Assembly: GCA_004020315.1 (NCBI GenBank)
Contig: SAQG01000022.1
Span: 34,359 to 98,358 of the forward strand
Length of the DNA: 64,000 bases
Direction of reading: 5' to 3'
DNA from: Mesorhizobium sp.
GTDB taxonomy: Bacteria > Pseudomonadota > Alphaproteobacteria > Rhizobiales > Rhizobiaceae
The notes beneath the pieces are model-generated. The model did not search any database. It had not been told where the DNA came from and saw only the letters and a list, made by a program, of their open reading frames with translations. The first letter of the stretch is position 1; each line of letters begins with the position of its first letter. The position numbers and the translations under genes were made by a program. This document shows positions 25,700 through 34,301 of the stretch, piece by piece.

Positions 25700-26563
25700 A
25701 TGATTGGCCGTGATGGGTTGAAGCTGCGTTTTATCCTGCCGATGCTCGGCGCACTCGCCTTGCTGCCTTCGAACGCTCAGGCGCAGGACGCCGGCCTTGG
25801 TGCCGCGGGAGAACTGGTCGACCCAAACATTCTGCGCGTCTGCGCCGATCCTTCGAACATGCCCTTCACCGACAAGAGCGGCGAAGGCTTCGAAAACAAG
25901 CTGGCCGAACTGGTTGCCGCGAAAACCGGTCGAAAGTCCGTCGCCTACACGTGGTTTCCTGCCGTCGCCGGCTTCGTGCGCAACACGCTGGCCGCCAACC
26001 GATGCGACATCATCATGGGCTACGCCCAGGGCGATGAACTGGTGCAGAACACCAACGCCTACTATCGCTCCTCCTATGTGCTGGTGCACCCGAGGGGCAA
26101 CGACATGGATGGCGTCGAGACGATCGAGGATCCGAAACTCACCGGCAAGAGGATCGGCGTCGTCGAAAACACGCCGCCGACCGCCAACATGGCCGCCAAC
26201 AAGCTCTTGCGAACGGCAAAGATCTATCCGCTGGCGGTGGACACGCGCCTCACCCCTTCTATGGGGGAAGTCATGATCAAGGACATGCTCGCCGGCAAGA
26301 TTGACGCGGCTGTCATGTGGGGACCGATGGCAGGCTACTATGCCAAGGAGCTCGGCGCCGATCTCACGATCGTTCCGCTGGTGAAGGACAAGACCGGCTC
26401 GCGCATGTCCTACCGCATCACCATGGGCGTACGTCCATCCGACCAGGAATGGAAGCGGACGCTCAACCGGGTGATCAGGGAAAACCAGGCCGAGATCACC
26501 AGGATACTGCTGGACTACAATGTGCCGCTGATCGACGAACACGATAATCCGATCACGCAATGA
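25700..26563 (+). CDS. xoxJ: XoxJ, periplasmic binding-type protein of the xox operon
   Basis: 287 residues with a signal peptide (about 1-28) and the type II solute-binding fold of the MxaJ/XoxJ group: 'ILRVCADPSNMPFTDKSGEG', 'GRCDIIMG'-like 'NRCDIIMGYAQGD', 'GKRIGVVENTPPT' and 'AAVMWGPMAGYYAKEL'. XoxJ is thought to help mature or activate XoxF rather than to serve transport. The ATG at 25700 comes two bases after the xoxG stop. Confidence 0.93.
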   Translation: MIGRDGLKLRFILPMLGALALLPSNAQAQDAGLGAAGELVDPNILRVCADPSNMPFTDKSGEGFENKLAELVAAKTGRKSVAYTWFPAVAGFVRNTLAANRCDIIMGYAQGDELVQNTNAYYRSSYVLVHPRGNDMDGVETIEDPKLTGKRIGVVENTPPTANMAANKLLRTAKIYPLAVDTRLTPSMGEVMIKDMLAGKIDAAVMWGPMAGYYAKELGADLTIVPLVKDKTGSRMSYRITMGVRPSDQEWKRTLNRVIRENQAEITRILLDYNVPLIDEHDNPITQ

Positions 26564-26573
26564 CGACCCCGGT

Positions 26574-27131
26574 ATGAAGAGAAAGGAGACGATTTTGCTG
26601 GTCGCTGCGGGCCTTCTGGGTCTGACCGAACCGATCTGGGCTGGGGATATCGCCGAGCCCCTCGGCTACCGGATGGACGAATATCGGGCGCCGGTGCCGC
26701 GAACGCTGCAGGGCGCGAGGGTGGTGACGACGGCGGAGGCGGAGGCGCTGTGGCGGGAGAAGAAGGCGGTGTTCTTCGACGTCATGCCGAACACGCCGAA
26801 GCCGGCTAATTTGCCGGCAGGAACGATGTGGAGAGACACGATCAGAAAGGATATCCCAGGCAGCACCTGGCTGGCCAATGTCGGTTACGGCGCTATCTCC
26901 GAGGAGACCGCCAACTATTTTCGCCGGGGCCTCGCGGCCGAAGCCGGTCCCGACAAGTCGCGTGCTATTCTGTTTTACTGCATGACGAATTGCTGGATGT
27001 CCTGGAATGCCGCGAAACGGGCCCTCGAATGGGGCTACAGTTCGGTGATCTGGTATCCGCCCGGCGCCGATGGATGGGAACGTGCAAACCTTCCGCTGGA
27101 GGAGAGGAAGCCTTATGTGATTAGCAATTGA
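26574..27131 (+). CDS. Rhodanese-like CxxCW protein, PQQ-associated
   Basis: 185 residues with an N-terminal signal (about 1-23). The C-terminal rhodanese-like fold has the active loop 'FYCMTNCWMSW', giving the CxxCW signature of the PQQ-linked family (TIGR03865-type). 'VFFDVMPNTPKP' marks the start of the domain. It probably acts in the periplasm on redox or sulfur chemistry of the quinoprotein system, but its reaction is unproven. It lies between xoxJ and pqqA. Confidence 0.88.
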   Translation: MKRKETILLVAAGLLGLTEPIWAGDIAEPLGYRMDEYRAPVPRTLQGARVVTTAEAEALWREKKAVFFDVMPNTPKPANLPAGTMWRDTIRKDIPGSTWLANVGYGAISEETANYFRRGLAAEAGPDKSRAILFYCMTNCWMSWNAAKRALEWGYSSVIWYPPGADGWERANLPLEERKPYVISN

Positions 27132-27298
27132 GCATAAGCATTGCTATTTTTCGATCGCCTTGTTTTTCGACTTTTCAGAACCTACCGTTTCATTTGTCCA
27201 TTTTGAGAGCTGATGGACGAGCCATTGCAAAGGTGCCCAGCAATGGTTGACTGAGAAAAGGATCGGCCCCTTCGGGCTGGTAGAAGAGGAGAAATGCC

Positions 27299-27394
27299 AT
27301 GAAGAAGAGCTGGACAAAACCGACCATGTGCCAAGTTGCTGCGGGCTTCGAAATTTCGCGGTATCTGCCTGCTGAAATTCCTCCCAAGAAGTAG
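27299..27394 (+). CDS. pqqA: PqqA, precursor peptide of PQQ
   Basis: A 31-residue peptide, short enough to be missed by gene callers. It begins 'MKKSWTKPTMCQVAAGFEI' and has the Glu18-x3-Tyr22 pair ('EISRY') from which PQQ is built. Its length is somewhat longer than the classic 23-29 residues but typical of methylotrophs. AGAGGAG lies a few bases before the ATG. It is followed after 153 bp by pqqB; the leader 27132-27298 presumably holds the promoter. PqqD binds the peptide and PqqE crosslinks Glu and Tyr. Confidence 0.93.
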   Translation: MKKSWTKPTMCQVAAGFEISRYLPAEIPPKK

Positions 27395-27547
27395 GCCGCA
27401 GAGGTGCGTGTCCCTGGCAACGGGGACACGCACTGCCTTGCCGCGCGAGGTCTTCGTGAAAGGCTTTGACGCGTTCAATACGAGCGCGAAGCCATTCGCG
27501 GTCGAAAATTCGCCGTTGGTTGAACAAGCCGCAGAGCGGGCATTGCA

Positions 27548-28486
27548 ATGCGCTTGAAGATCATCGGCTCGGCGGCAGGCGGTGGCTTTCCGCAATGGAA
27601 CTGCAACTATCGCCTGAGCCGCGCGGCTCGCACCGGGATGGCTGGCGTGCATTCGCGAACCCAATCCAGCATCGCCGCATCGGCGGACGGGGTCGGCTGG
27701 GTTCTCTTCAACGCCTCGCCTGATATTCGCCAGCAGATTGCGCAAACGCCTGAATTGCAGCCCGCGCAGGATGCGCCGCTGCGTTCGACGCCTATCCGTG
27801 CGGTGGTGCTGACCAATGCCGACGTCGATCATGTCGCCGGCCTGCTCAGCCTGCGTGAGCGGCAGCCCTTCGCTATCTATGCAACGACACAGGTTCTGGC
27901 GACGCTGGAGGCGAATTCGATTTTCAATGTCCTCGATCCGGCGCTCGTGCCGCGACGCATCCTGCCGCCGGCAAAAGAACTGGCGATCTGCGACGCAGAC
28001 GGCCACAACACAGGCGTGACTGTCGAGAGTTTTCCCGTGCCCGGGAAGATAGCGCTCTATCTCGAGGAAAGAAGCCAGCCGGAAGCCAATTTCAGCTCCG
28101 ATGCCGGCGATACGATCGGCGTCCGTATCGCTGGTGCCGGCAGTCACGGCTCCGTCTTCTACATCCCGGGCTGCGCCCGCATCGATGCGCCCCTGCGCAC
28201 GCGTCTAGCCGATGCCGCCTGCCTTCTGTTCGACGGCACGGTCTACACCGACGACGAGATGATTGCCGCCGGCGTCGGCCAAAAGACCGGGGCGCGCATG
28301 GGGCATCTGGCAATGTCGGGAGACGCTGGGTCGATCGCCGGCTTGGCCGATGTGAGGATCGGACGCCGTGTCTTCGTCCACATCAACAACACCAATCCTG
28401 TTCTGGACGAGAATTCCGCCGAATACACAGCAGTCAAAGCGGCTGGCTGGGAAGTCGCCCGCGACGGCATGGAGATGGAATTTTGA
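27548..28486 (+). CDS. pqqB: PqqB
   Basis: 312 residues. It has the metallo-beta-lactamase-like fold that begins 'MRLKIIGSAAGGGFPQWNC' and contains 'TNADVDHVAGLLSLRE'. PqqB acts as a hydroxylase late in PQQ biosynthesis. The gene overlaps pqqC by four bases (ATGA-like TTGAG junction), so the pqqBCDE genes are coupled. Confidence 0.96.
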   Translation: MRLKIIGSAAGGGFPQWNCNYRLSRAARTGMAGVHSRTQSSIAASADGVGWVLFNASPDIRQQIAQTPELQPAQDAPLRSTPIRAVVLTNADVDHVAGLLSLRERQPFAIYATTQVLATLEANSIFNVLDPALVPRRILPPAKELAICDADGHNTGVTVESFPVPGKIALYLEERSQPEANFSSDAGDTIGVRIAGAGSHGSVFYIPGCARIDAPLRTRLADAACLLFDGTVYTDDEMIAAGVGQKTGARMGHLAMSGDAGSIAGLADVRIGRRVFVHINNTNPVLDENSAEYTAVKAAGWEVARDGMEMEF

Positions 28487-29241
28487 GTGATTTCCACGAC
28501 GCGGCCAGGAACGGCCTGTCCTCCAGCGAGCTCGAAGCCGTGCTGCGGCAGGTCGGCGCCGAGCGCTATCACAACCGCCATCCTTTCCATCACAGGATGA
28601 CCAGCGGTGCGCTGTCGAGGACCGAGATGCAGGCCTGGGCGCTGAATCGCTATTGCTACCAGGCTGTCATCCCGCGCAAGGATGCGATGATCCTCGCACA
28701 TGCCGAGGATCCGGCGTTTCGCGCCGCCTGGCGCAAACGCATCGAGGACCATGACGGCGAGGATGGCTGGAGCGGCGGTATCGCGCGCTGGCTGCATCTG
28801 GCGACCTCGCTCGGCCTCAATCCCGATGACGTGAAGAGCGAAAGGCTGGCACTGCCGGCGACACGTTTCGCGGTCGGCGCTTACCTCTCCTTTTGCACGA
28901 GCCGGACGCTGTTCGAGGCGGTCGCGTCGTCGCTGACCGAGATGTTCTCGCCGCTCATCATCGGTGAGCGGGTCCCGGCGATGCTGGCCAAATACGACTA
29001 CATCACCGAGGATACGCTGGCCTATTTCACCCGCCGGCCCGAACAGGCCTCGCGCGACGCCGACTTCGCGCTCGCCTACGTGCTCAGCCATGCCAATACG
29101 GCACAGCTCCAGCAGCAGGCGATCGATGCACTGGTGTTCAAATGCGATATACTGTGGGCCATGCTCGACGCGCTTCAACACGCCTATGCCGAGCCGGGAA
29201 ACATCCCGCCCGGCGCCTTCCGTCCGGAGGCAGCCCTATGA
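28483..29241 (+). CDS. pqqC: PqqC, pyrroloquinoline-quinone synthase
   Basis: 252 residues, the TenA-like fold. It performs the final ring closure and eight-electron oxidation to PQQ. Conserved stretches are 'RYHNRHPFHHRMTSG', 'RYCYQAVIPRKDAMIL', 'HDGEDGWSGGIARWL' and 'FTRRPEQASRDADFAL'. It starts with TTG at 28483, overlapping pqqB. Its stop overlaps the pqqD start. Confidence 0.96.
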   Translation: MSDFHDAARNGLSSSELEAVLRQVGAERYHNRHPFHHRMTSGALSRTEMQAWALNRYCYQAVIPRKDAMILAHAEDPAFRAAWRKRIEDHDGEDGWSGGIARWLHLATSLGLNPDDVKSERLALPATRFAVGAYLSFCTSRTLFEAVASSLTEMFSPLIIGERVPAMLAKYDYITEDTLAYFTRRPEQASRDADFALAYVLSHANTAQLQQQAIDALVFKCDILWAMLDALQHAYAEPGNIPPGAFRPEAAL

Positions 29242-29534
29242 TGGCGCTGCGCGAAAGAGCTTTGGTGTCGTCACGATCGGTGCCTTCGCTGCCGAAGCAC
29301 GTGCGCATACAGTACGATCCCGTGCGGCAGGCGTTCGCCGTGCTTTCGCCCGAAAAGGTATTTTGGCCGAACGACATCAGCCTCGACATATTGCGCCGCT
29401 GCGATGGACGGTCCACGGTCGGCCACATCATCGCCGACCTTGCCGCGGACTATGATGCCGAACAGGAGGCCGTGGCCGCCGACATCATCGCCTTCCTGCA
29501 GGAATGGTCGGACAAGCTGCTGGTGAAGCTATGA
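29238..29534 (+). CDS. pqqD: PqqD, PqqA chaperone
   Basis: 98 residues, separate from pqqC (in some methylotrophs the two are fused). It presents PqqA to PqqE. Conserved features are 'PSLPKHVRIQYDPVRQAF', 'LSPEKVFWPNDISLDIL' and a helical C-terminus. Two tandem ATG codons (29238 and 29241) are possible starts. The stop overlaps the pqqE start. Confidence 0.94.
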   Translation: MMALRERALVSSRSVPSLPKHVRIQYDPVRQAFAVLSPEKVFWPNDISLDILRRCDGRSTVGHIIADLAADYDAEQEAVAADIIAFLQEWSDKLLVKL

Positions 29535-30652
29535 GCGAGCCCCTTCTCCCTCCGATCGGCATGCTGGCGGAACTGACGCATCGCTGTCCGCTGCAATGCC
29601 CCTATTGCTCCAATCCGCTCGAACTGCTGAAGGCCAATCGCGAACTCGACACACAGACCTGGCTCGACCTGTTCTCGCAGGCGGCCGATCTCGGCGTTCT
29701 CCAGGTCCATCTGTCCGGCGGCGAACCGACGCTGCGCCGCGATCTCGAGCAACTGATCGCCGGGCTTTCGGCGCGCGGCGTCTACACCAACCTGATCACC
29801 GCCGGCGTCGGCATTGCCGAAGGCCGCATCGAGGCGTTTGCCGAAGCCGGGCTCGACCATCTGCAGCTGAGCTTTCAAGGCGCACGGCCGGCGACCACCG
29901 ACCGCATCGGCAACCACAGAGGCGGCCACGAAAAGAAGCTCGAGACGGCACGCCGGGCTCGGGCGGCCGGCCTGCCGCTTACCATCAACGCTCCGATCCA
30001 TCGCCACAACATCGAGGAGGTGCCGGAATTCATCGATCTGGCCCTCTCGCTGGGCGCGGAGCGGCTCGAGATCGCCAACGTGCAGTACGCCGGCTGGGCG
30101 CTGACCAATCGCGATCAACTGATGCCCGAGCGTGCCGCGGTCGACCGACAGGCGGAGATCGTCGCGGCGGCGCGCGAACGCCTCACCGGCATCATGAACA
30201 TCGATTTCGTCACGCCGGATTATTTCGCCATCTATCCCAAGCCGTGCATGGGCGGCTGGGCGCGCGACGCCTTCATGGTGGCGCCGGATGGCACCGTGCT
30301 GCCGTGCCATGCCGCACAGACCATCCCGTCGCTCAGCTTCGAGCGTTTCGGACCGCGCAGCCTGGCCGAGATCTGGACCGACTCGCCGGCATTCAACGCC
30401 TTTCGCGGCACGGACTGGATGCAGCAGCCCTGCCGCAGCTGCGAACGGCGTGAGATCGACTGGGGCGGCTGCCGCTGCCAGGCGATGGCGATCGCCGGCG
30501 ATGCCGCCGCGACGGACCCGGCTTGCGCGAAATCGCCGATCCATGCGCGCATGGCAATGCTGATCGACGAAGCCCAGCGTGCTGCGGCAGTTCCTTCGAA
30601 CGACGAACAATTCGTCTACCGGCGGATCGGCGTCGTGACCGAGCCCGCCTGA
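29531..30652 (+). CDS. pqqE: PqqE, radical SAM enzyme
   Basis: 373 residues. It forms the Glu-Tyr carbon-carbon bond in PqqA. The radical SAM cluster site is Cys19-x3-Cys23-x2-Cys26 ('HRCPLQCPYC'). A C-terminal SPASM domain contributes further clusters ('CHAAQTIP', 'CRSCERREIDWGGCRCQA'). The ATG at 29531 overlaps the pqqD stop by four bases. Confidence 0.96.
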   Translation: MSEPLLPPIGMLAELTHRCPLQCPYCSNPLELLKANRELDTQTWLDLFSQAADLGVLQVHLSGGEPTLRRDLEQLIAGLSARGVYTNLITAGVGIAEGRIEAFAEAGLDHLQLSFQGARPATTDRIGNHRGGHEKKLETARRARAAGLPLTINAPIHRHNIEEVPEFIDLALSLGAERLEIANVQYAGWALTNRDQLMPERAAVDRQAEIVAAARERLTGIMNIDFVTPDYFAIYPKPCMGGWARDAFMVAPDGTVLPCHAAQTIPSLSFERFGPRSLAEIWTDSPAFNAFRGTDWMQQPCRSCERREIDWGGCRCQAMAIAGDAAATDPACAKSPIHARMAMLIDEAQRAAAVPSNDEQFVYRRIGVVTEPA

Positions 30653-30661
30653 CGCGCTCTT

Positions 30662-31495
30662 CTATTCCACGGTCTCGCGCTCGCGCACCGCGTCGGCGAA
30701 AGCCAGTGCATCGCGATTGACCGCGACATTGTGCACACGAAAGATCGAAGCACCCTTCAGCCGCAGGATGACGCTTGTTGCCGCTGTGCCGACGTCACGC
30801 CCCTCGTCAGTTCCGCCGACCAGATGACGGGCAAGACGCTTGCGTGACGTGCCGACGAGCAATGGAAAACCGAGCGCGCGCAATTCAGCGAAGCGAGCCA
30901 TGAGCTCGAGGTTTTCCTCTCCGTCCTTGGCGAAGGCGAAGCCCGGATCCAGCACGATCCGGTCAAACGGGATTCCGGCGTCGCGCGCAATCTCCAGCGA
31001 TCTGTTCAGGAACAAGAACTGGTCGGCGATCACATCCGCCAGTTTGTCGCGACCGCGCCCGGTGTGCATGATGACGAGACCGGCGCCGGTTTCCGCCGCG
31101 ACGTGCGCGATGTCGGGTTCGCGCTGCAGGCCATGCACGTCGTTGACGATATGTGCGCCGGCTGCGACCGCCAGACGCGCCGTCTCGGCCCGATAGGTGT
31201 CGACCGAAACGAGGCTGCCTCCGTCTGACGACAGCGCCTCGATGACCGGAAGGATGCGCGATTGTTCCTCCCGCGCCGAAACGGCACCGGCGCCGGGCCT
31301 GGTGGATTCGCCGCCGACATCGATGATCGCCGCGCCCTCGCCGATCATGCGCCGCGCCTGCTGAAGCGCCCGCTCCGGCCGATCGAATTCTCCCCCGTCG
31401 GAAAAACTGTCCGGCGTAACGTTCAAAATCCCCATCAGCAACGATTTCGCGCCAATGTCGAGATACCGTCCATGAGCAACGTGCCAGCGCGTCAT
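30662..31495 (-). CDS. folP: Dihydropteroate synthase
   Basis: 277 residues. It joins p-aminobenzoate to the pterin pyrophosphate in folate synthesis. Motifs: 'MGILNVTPDSFSDGG', 'IDVGGESTRPGA', 'IVNDVHGL', 'DPGFAFAKDGEENLELM' and 'GTSRKRL'. Convergent with pqqE, only nine bases apart. Methylotrophs need much folate or methanopterin for C1 transfer, so a second copy with a specialised role next to pqq genes is conceivable, but nothing in the sequence separates it from a housekeeping FolP. Confidence 0.93.
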   Translation of the reverse strand: MTRWHVAHGRYLDIGAKSLLMGILNVTPDSFSDGGEFDRPERALQQARRMIGEGAAIIDVGGESTRPGAGAVSAREEQSRILPVIEALSSDGGSLVSVDTYRAETARLAVAAGAHIVNDVHGLQREPDIAHVAAETGAGLVIMHTGRGRDKLADVIADQFLFLNRSLEIARDAGIPFDRIVLDPGFAFAKDGEENLELMARFAELRALGFPLLVGTSRKRLARHLVGGTDEGRDVGTAATSVILRLKGASIFRVHNVAVNRDALAFADAVRERETVE

Positions 31496-31600
31496 GCATC
31501 AACCTTCTGTCTTATTAGAAGCCATTCGCGACACGATTGTCACTCACACGAGTCCGGTTTCCCCATCTACCTCTACTCGCGAAACAAAAGGAGCGTAGCA

Positions 31601-32074
31601 ATGACCAAGGAAGCGATCAGCTTTGCTTATACGACCTATATCGTCTCGACGCCTGGAAAGGTGTTCGAGGCCATAACCAAACCGGACCTCGCACGGCGCT
31701 ATTGGGGCCACGAGAACGTCTCCGACTGGAAGCCCGGCTCGAGTTGGCAGCATATCCGCGCCAATGATGAACGGACCGTCGAGCTCGTCGGCAAGGTCGT
31801 CGAGGTTTCGCCGACCCGTCTCGTCATCACCTGGGCGAACGCTTCGCAGGCGTCTGACCCGGCGAGCTACAGCCGGGTGACATTTGAGATCGAGGAATAC
31901 GAGGCCATGGTGCGGCTGACCGTCACCCATGACGAACTCGAAGCCGGCAGCGGGATGGCGAACGGCATCAAGCGCGGTTGGCCGATCGTCCTCTCCAGCC
32001 TGAAATCCTTCCTCGAAACCGGCCAGGCGATCGATGTTTTCGCCAAGCCGCGCGCGTCCGAACGGGCGGCATGA
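31601..32074 (+). CDS. SRPBCC-fold (AHSA1-type) protein
   Basis: 157 residues, ATG at 31601 with AAAAGGAG at 31586-31593. It shows the START-like AHSA1 pattern: 'TTYIVSTPGKVFEAITKPDL', 'RYWG', 'DWKPGSSW', 'GKVVEVSPTRLVITWA' and a C-terminal amphipathic helix. Such proteins bind hydrophobic ligands or act as stress proteins; they are often paired with ArsR regulators, but none is visible here. It is followed closely by the GFA gene. Confidence 0.85.
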   Translation: MTKEAISFAYTTYIVSTPGKVFEAITKPDLARRYWGHENVSDWKPGSSWQHIRANDERTVELVGKVVEVSPTRLVITWANASQASDPASYSRVTFEIEEYEAMVRLTVTHDELEAGSGMANGIKRGWPIVLSSLKSFLETGQAIDVFAKPRASERAA

Positions 32075-32097
32075 CCACGGATCATGGAGCCGAGCAT

Positions 32098-32514
32098 ATG
32101 AGCACTTCCTATACCGGCGGATGCGCGTGCGGCGCGGTCCGCTACGAGGCAAAGGCAGCCCCCATCTTCGAGAACCACTGCCAATGCCGCGATTGCCAGA
32201 AAAGAAGCGGCACCGGTCACGAATCCTATCTGACATTTCCATCGCGGGCAGACGTGAAGATCACCGGCACGGCGACGGACTGGCGCATTGCGGGTGACAG
32301 CGGCAACGACAACATCCATTCCTTCTGCCCGGTCTGCGGAACGCCGGTCTACCTGACATTCGCCGCCATGCCGGACCCGATCGCGGTCTATGCCGGAAGT
32401 CTCGACGATCCGAGCCGGTTCAATCCGACCGTTGTGACTTACGGTAGCCGCGCCCTCCCCTGGGACAAGATGGATACCGCGCTGAAGACGTTCGAGAAGA
32501 TGCCGCCGGGCTAA
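32098..32514 (+). CDS. GFA-family (glutathione-dependent formaldehyde-activating type) protein
   Basis: 138 residues. The zinc-binding pattern of the GFA/Mss4-like fold is clear: 'GGCACGAVRYE', 'CQCRDCQKRSG' and 'FCPVCGTPVY'. Members were named for formaldehyde activation with glutathione, but that role is disputed and most have no proven substrate. The ATG at 32098 has GGAG upstream; an in-frame ATG at 32071 overlaps the SRPBCC stop and would add nine residues. Confidence 0.88.
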   Translation: MSTSYTGGCACGAVRYEAKAAPIFENHCQCRDCQKRSGTGHESYLTFPSRADVKITGTATDWRIAGDSGNDNIHSFCPVCGTPVYLTFAAMPDPIAVYAGSLDDPSRFNPTVVTYGSRALPWDKMDTALKTFEKMPPG

Positions 32515-32609
32515 CCGGCCCGGCGTCAGGGCGGACGCGCTCCTACCTTCGGGAAGCGGATCACCTGCGCCCACCGCGGGCGCGGGTCGGCTGACGTGGT
32601 TTCGCGTGC

Positions 32610-32711
32610 ATTACGGTGACAGTGCACTTTTTGCCATGCTTGGCTGTCGCTATGCGGGAAATCGGGAAGGCACGGCAGGCAGAAAGGAAATAGTGCACCT
32701 TTCACCGTAAT
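32610..32711. mobile_element. 102-bp element with terminal inverted repeats (MITE-like)
   Basis: Left end ATTACGGTGACAGTGCAC (32610-32627); right end GTGCACCTTTCACCGTAAT (32693-32711), the reverse complement except for an inserted/changed base or two between the ATTACGGTGA and GTGCAC blocks. The inner 65 bp carry no gene. Further copies of the left end, in the same orientation, occur at 34279 and 36679. No transposase lies nearby. No clear target duplication was seen. Confidence 0.55.
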
Positions 32712-32735
32712 TCGCGGTCCCATGACACTCGCCGC

Positions 32736-33455
32736 TCAGCGATTGCCATACTCGTCATGGCGGCGCCACCACGCCTGGGGGAATTCGAGCCCGTTCTCGT
32801 TCCTTCCCCACGGAGCCAGGTCGAGGAAACGGTAAACCCCCATAAACACCTCGGTGCCACGGGCGTAGGTGGAGTAGGTGTGGTAGACGGCACCGTCCTG
32901 GAGCGCGAAGACGCTCATTCCCTCCTTCTGCGGCTCGGCCCTGTCGACATGCTGATAGTTGTAGTCGGCGCCGCCTCTCTGCTGCTCTTCGGTGAAGGCG
33001 GCGCCGAAGTCGTATTTGAAATCGCTCCCGAGCGACGAAACCCACGGAAAGCGCCAGCCCATTTGTTGCTTGTAACCCTGGAGCTCATGCAACGGGGCGA
33101 TCGATTCGCAAACGAGGGTAATGTCGCGGCCGTTCAAGTGGGGGATGACGCAGTCGAAGTGATCGGCGATCAAGGAGCATCCGGTGCAGCCTTGACGCTC
33201 ATCGGTGAGCCGGTATCCGTACCCGAACATGAAATGATAGACGAAGAGTTGCGAGCGCCCTTGGAAAAGGTCGGCGAGCGAGGCGCTTCCCTCCTCGGTC
33301 TCGAATAGATACTCCTTATCGATCCGAACCCACGGCAGCTCCTGTCGCTGTCGCGCCAGCTCGTCGCTCTGCCGCATGAGCCGTTTCTCCGCCTCGAGCA
33401 GTGCGAGCCGCGCTCCCAGCCATTCCTCGCGTGTTCCGGTCTTGTGTTTCGTCAT
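32736..33455 (-). CDS. DUF899 family (thioredoxin-like) protein
   Basis: 239 residues. The conserved DUF899 core includes 'PWVRIDKEYLFETEEG', 'LFVYHFMFG', 'GCTGCSLIADHF', 'FPWVSSLGSDFKYDFG' and 'VYHTYSTYARG'. The family has a thioredoxin-like fold; its reaction is unknown. The start has AGGAG upstream on the minus strand. It is divergent from the GNAT gene, with the 102-bp repeat element at its 3' side. Confidence 0.88.
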   Translation of the reverse strand: MTKHKTGTREEWLGARLALLEAEKRLMRQSDELARQRQELPWVRIDKEYLFETEEGSASLADLFQGRSQLFVYHFMFGYGYRLTDERQGCTGCSLIADHFDCVIPHLNGRDITLVCESIAPLHELQGYKQQMGWRFPWVSSLGSDFKYDFGAAFTEEQQRGGADYNYQHVDRAEPQKEGMSVFALQDGAVYHTYSTYARGTEVFMGVYRFLDLAPWGRNENGLEFPQAWWRRHDEYGNR

Positions 33456-33686
33456 CGCTCCTGTCTCCTTCCTTGGGGTTTCCTTTCCGTTTCTCGAAAC
33501 AACTTGTTGCGTCAGGAGATAAACTTAACGCCGGAGGCGAAACATGGTAGCCAGATGTGGGGTGGGTTTCCGATGGACTCCCTGATCACGGATGCCAATG
33601 ATGTCACCCTTGGCTCCGGCACGCTTGTTGCGGAGCCAGTGGGGGCGGGCGCCTCGTCGAACCACCTGCGTCACTTGGAGGGCAGC

Positions 33687-34271
33687 ATGAAATCGCCGAC
33701 AGTGAGAGTTATGGCCGCGGCCGATGAAGATCCGGCGGTCGCAACCATCGTGCTGGCCTTTGCAGAGGATCCCATGGCGCGATGGACCTGGCCGCATGCA
33801 CACCAGTACCTTGCGGCCATGCCGCGACTGGTCCGCGCGTTCGGGGCCAGGGCATTCTCAAACGGAAGCGCCTTTTGCACCGATGGCTATGCCGGGACGG
33901 CGCTGTGGCTGTCGCCCGGTGTGCATCCCGACGAGGAAGGGCTTGGTGCGGTTGTCGAGAGCACGGTTGCGCCCTCTCTTGCCCCTGAAGTCGCCGCTAT
34001 ATTCGAGCAGATGGCCAAGTACCATCCGGCCGAACCGCATTGGTACTTGCCCGTGATCGGCGTCGACCCGGCGCATCAGGGCGAAGGTCTCGGCGAAGCC
34101 TTGATGGCATACGCGCTCGCGCAGTGCGATCGCGATCACGCGCCCGCCTATCTGGAATCCTCGAACCCGCGCAACATTCCGTTCTACCGGCGCCACGGCT
34201 TCGAACCGCTCGGCGCGATCCAGGTCGGTTCATCGCCGACGCAAGTCCCGATGCTGCGGCGACCGCGTTGA
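33687..34271 (+). CDS. GNAT-family N-acetyltransferase
   Basis: 194 residues, ATG at 33687 with GGAGGG at 33676-33681. The acetyl-CoA site is in 'VIGVDPAHQGEGLGEALMAY' (motif A, QGxGxG/A), followed by 'AYLESSNPRNIPFYRRHGFE' (motif B). The acceptor is unknown. An upstream ATG at 33573 in the same frame would add 38 residues of weak protein character. It ends 8 bp before a repeat copy at 34279. Confidence 0.85.
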   Translation: MKSPTVRVMAAADEDPAVATIVLAFAEDPMARWTWPHAHQYLAAMPRLVRAFGARAFSNGSAFCTDGYAGTALWLSPGVHPDEEGLGAVVESTVAPSLAPEVAAIFEQMAKYHPAEPHWYLPVIGVDPAHQGEGLGEALMAYALAQCDRDHAPAYLESSNPRNIPFYRRHGFEPLGAIQVGSSPTQVPMLRRPR

Positions 34272-34278
34272 GCCTGTC

Positions 34279-34301
34279 ATTACCGTGACAGTGCACTTTT
34301 T
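34279..34301 (+). repeat. Repeat copy C (ATTACCGTGACAGTGCAC...)
   Basis: A copy of the left end of the 102-bp element, with one change (ACCG for ACGG). It lies between the converging GNAT and QueA-like genes and encodes the last residues and stop codon of the latter on the minus strand. Confidence 0.7.

Noticed and set aside
27144..27548. Minus-strand open frame across pqqA
   Set aside because: pqqA on the plus strand has the Glu-x3-Tyr motif and ribosome site; the minus frame has no family resemblance.
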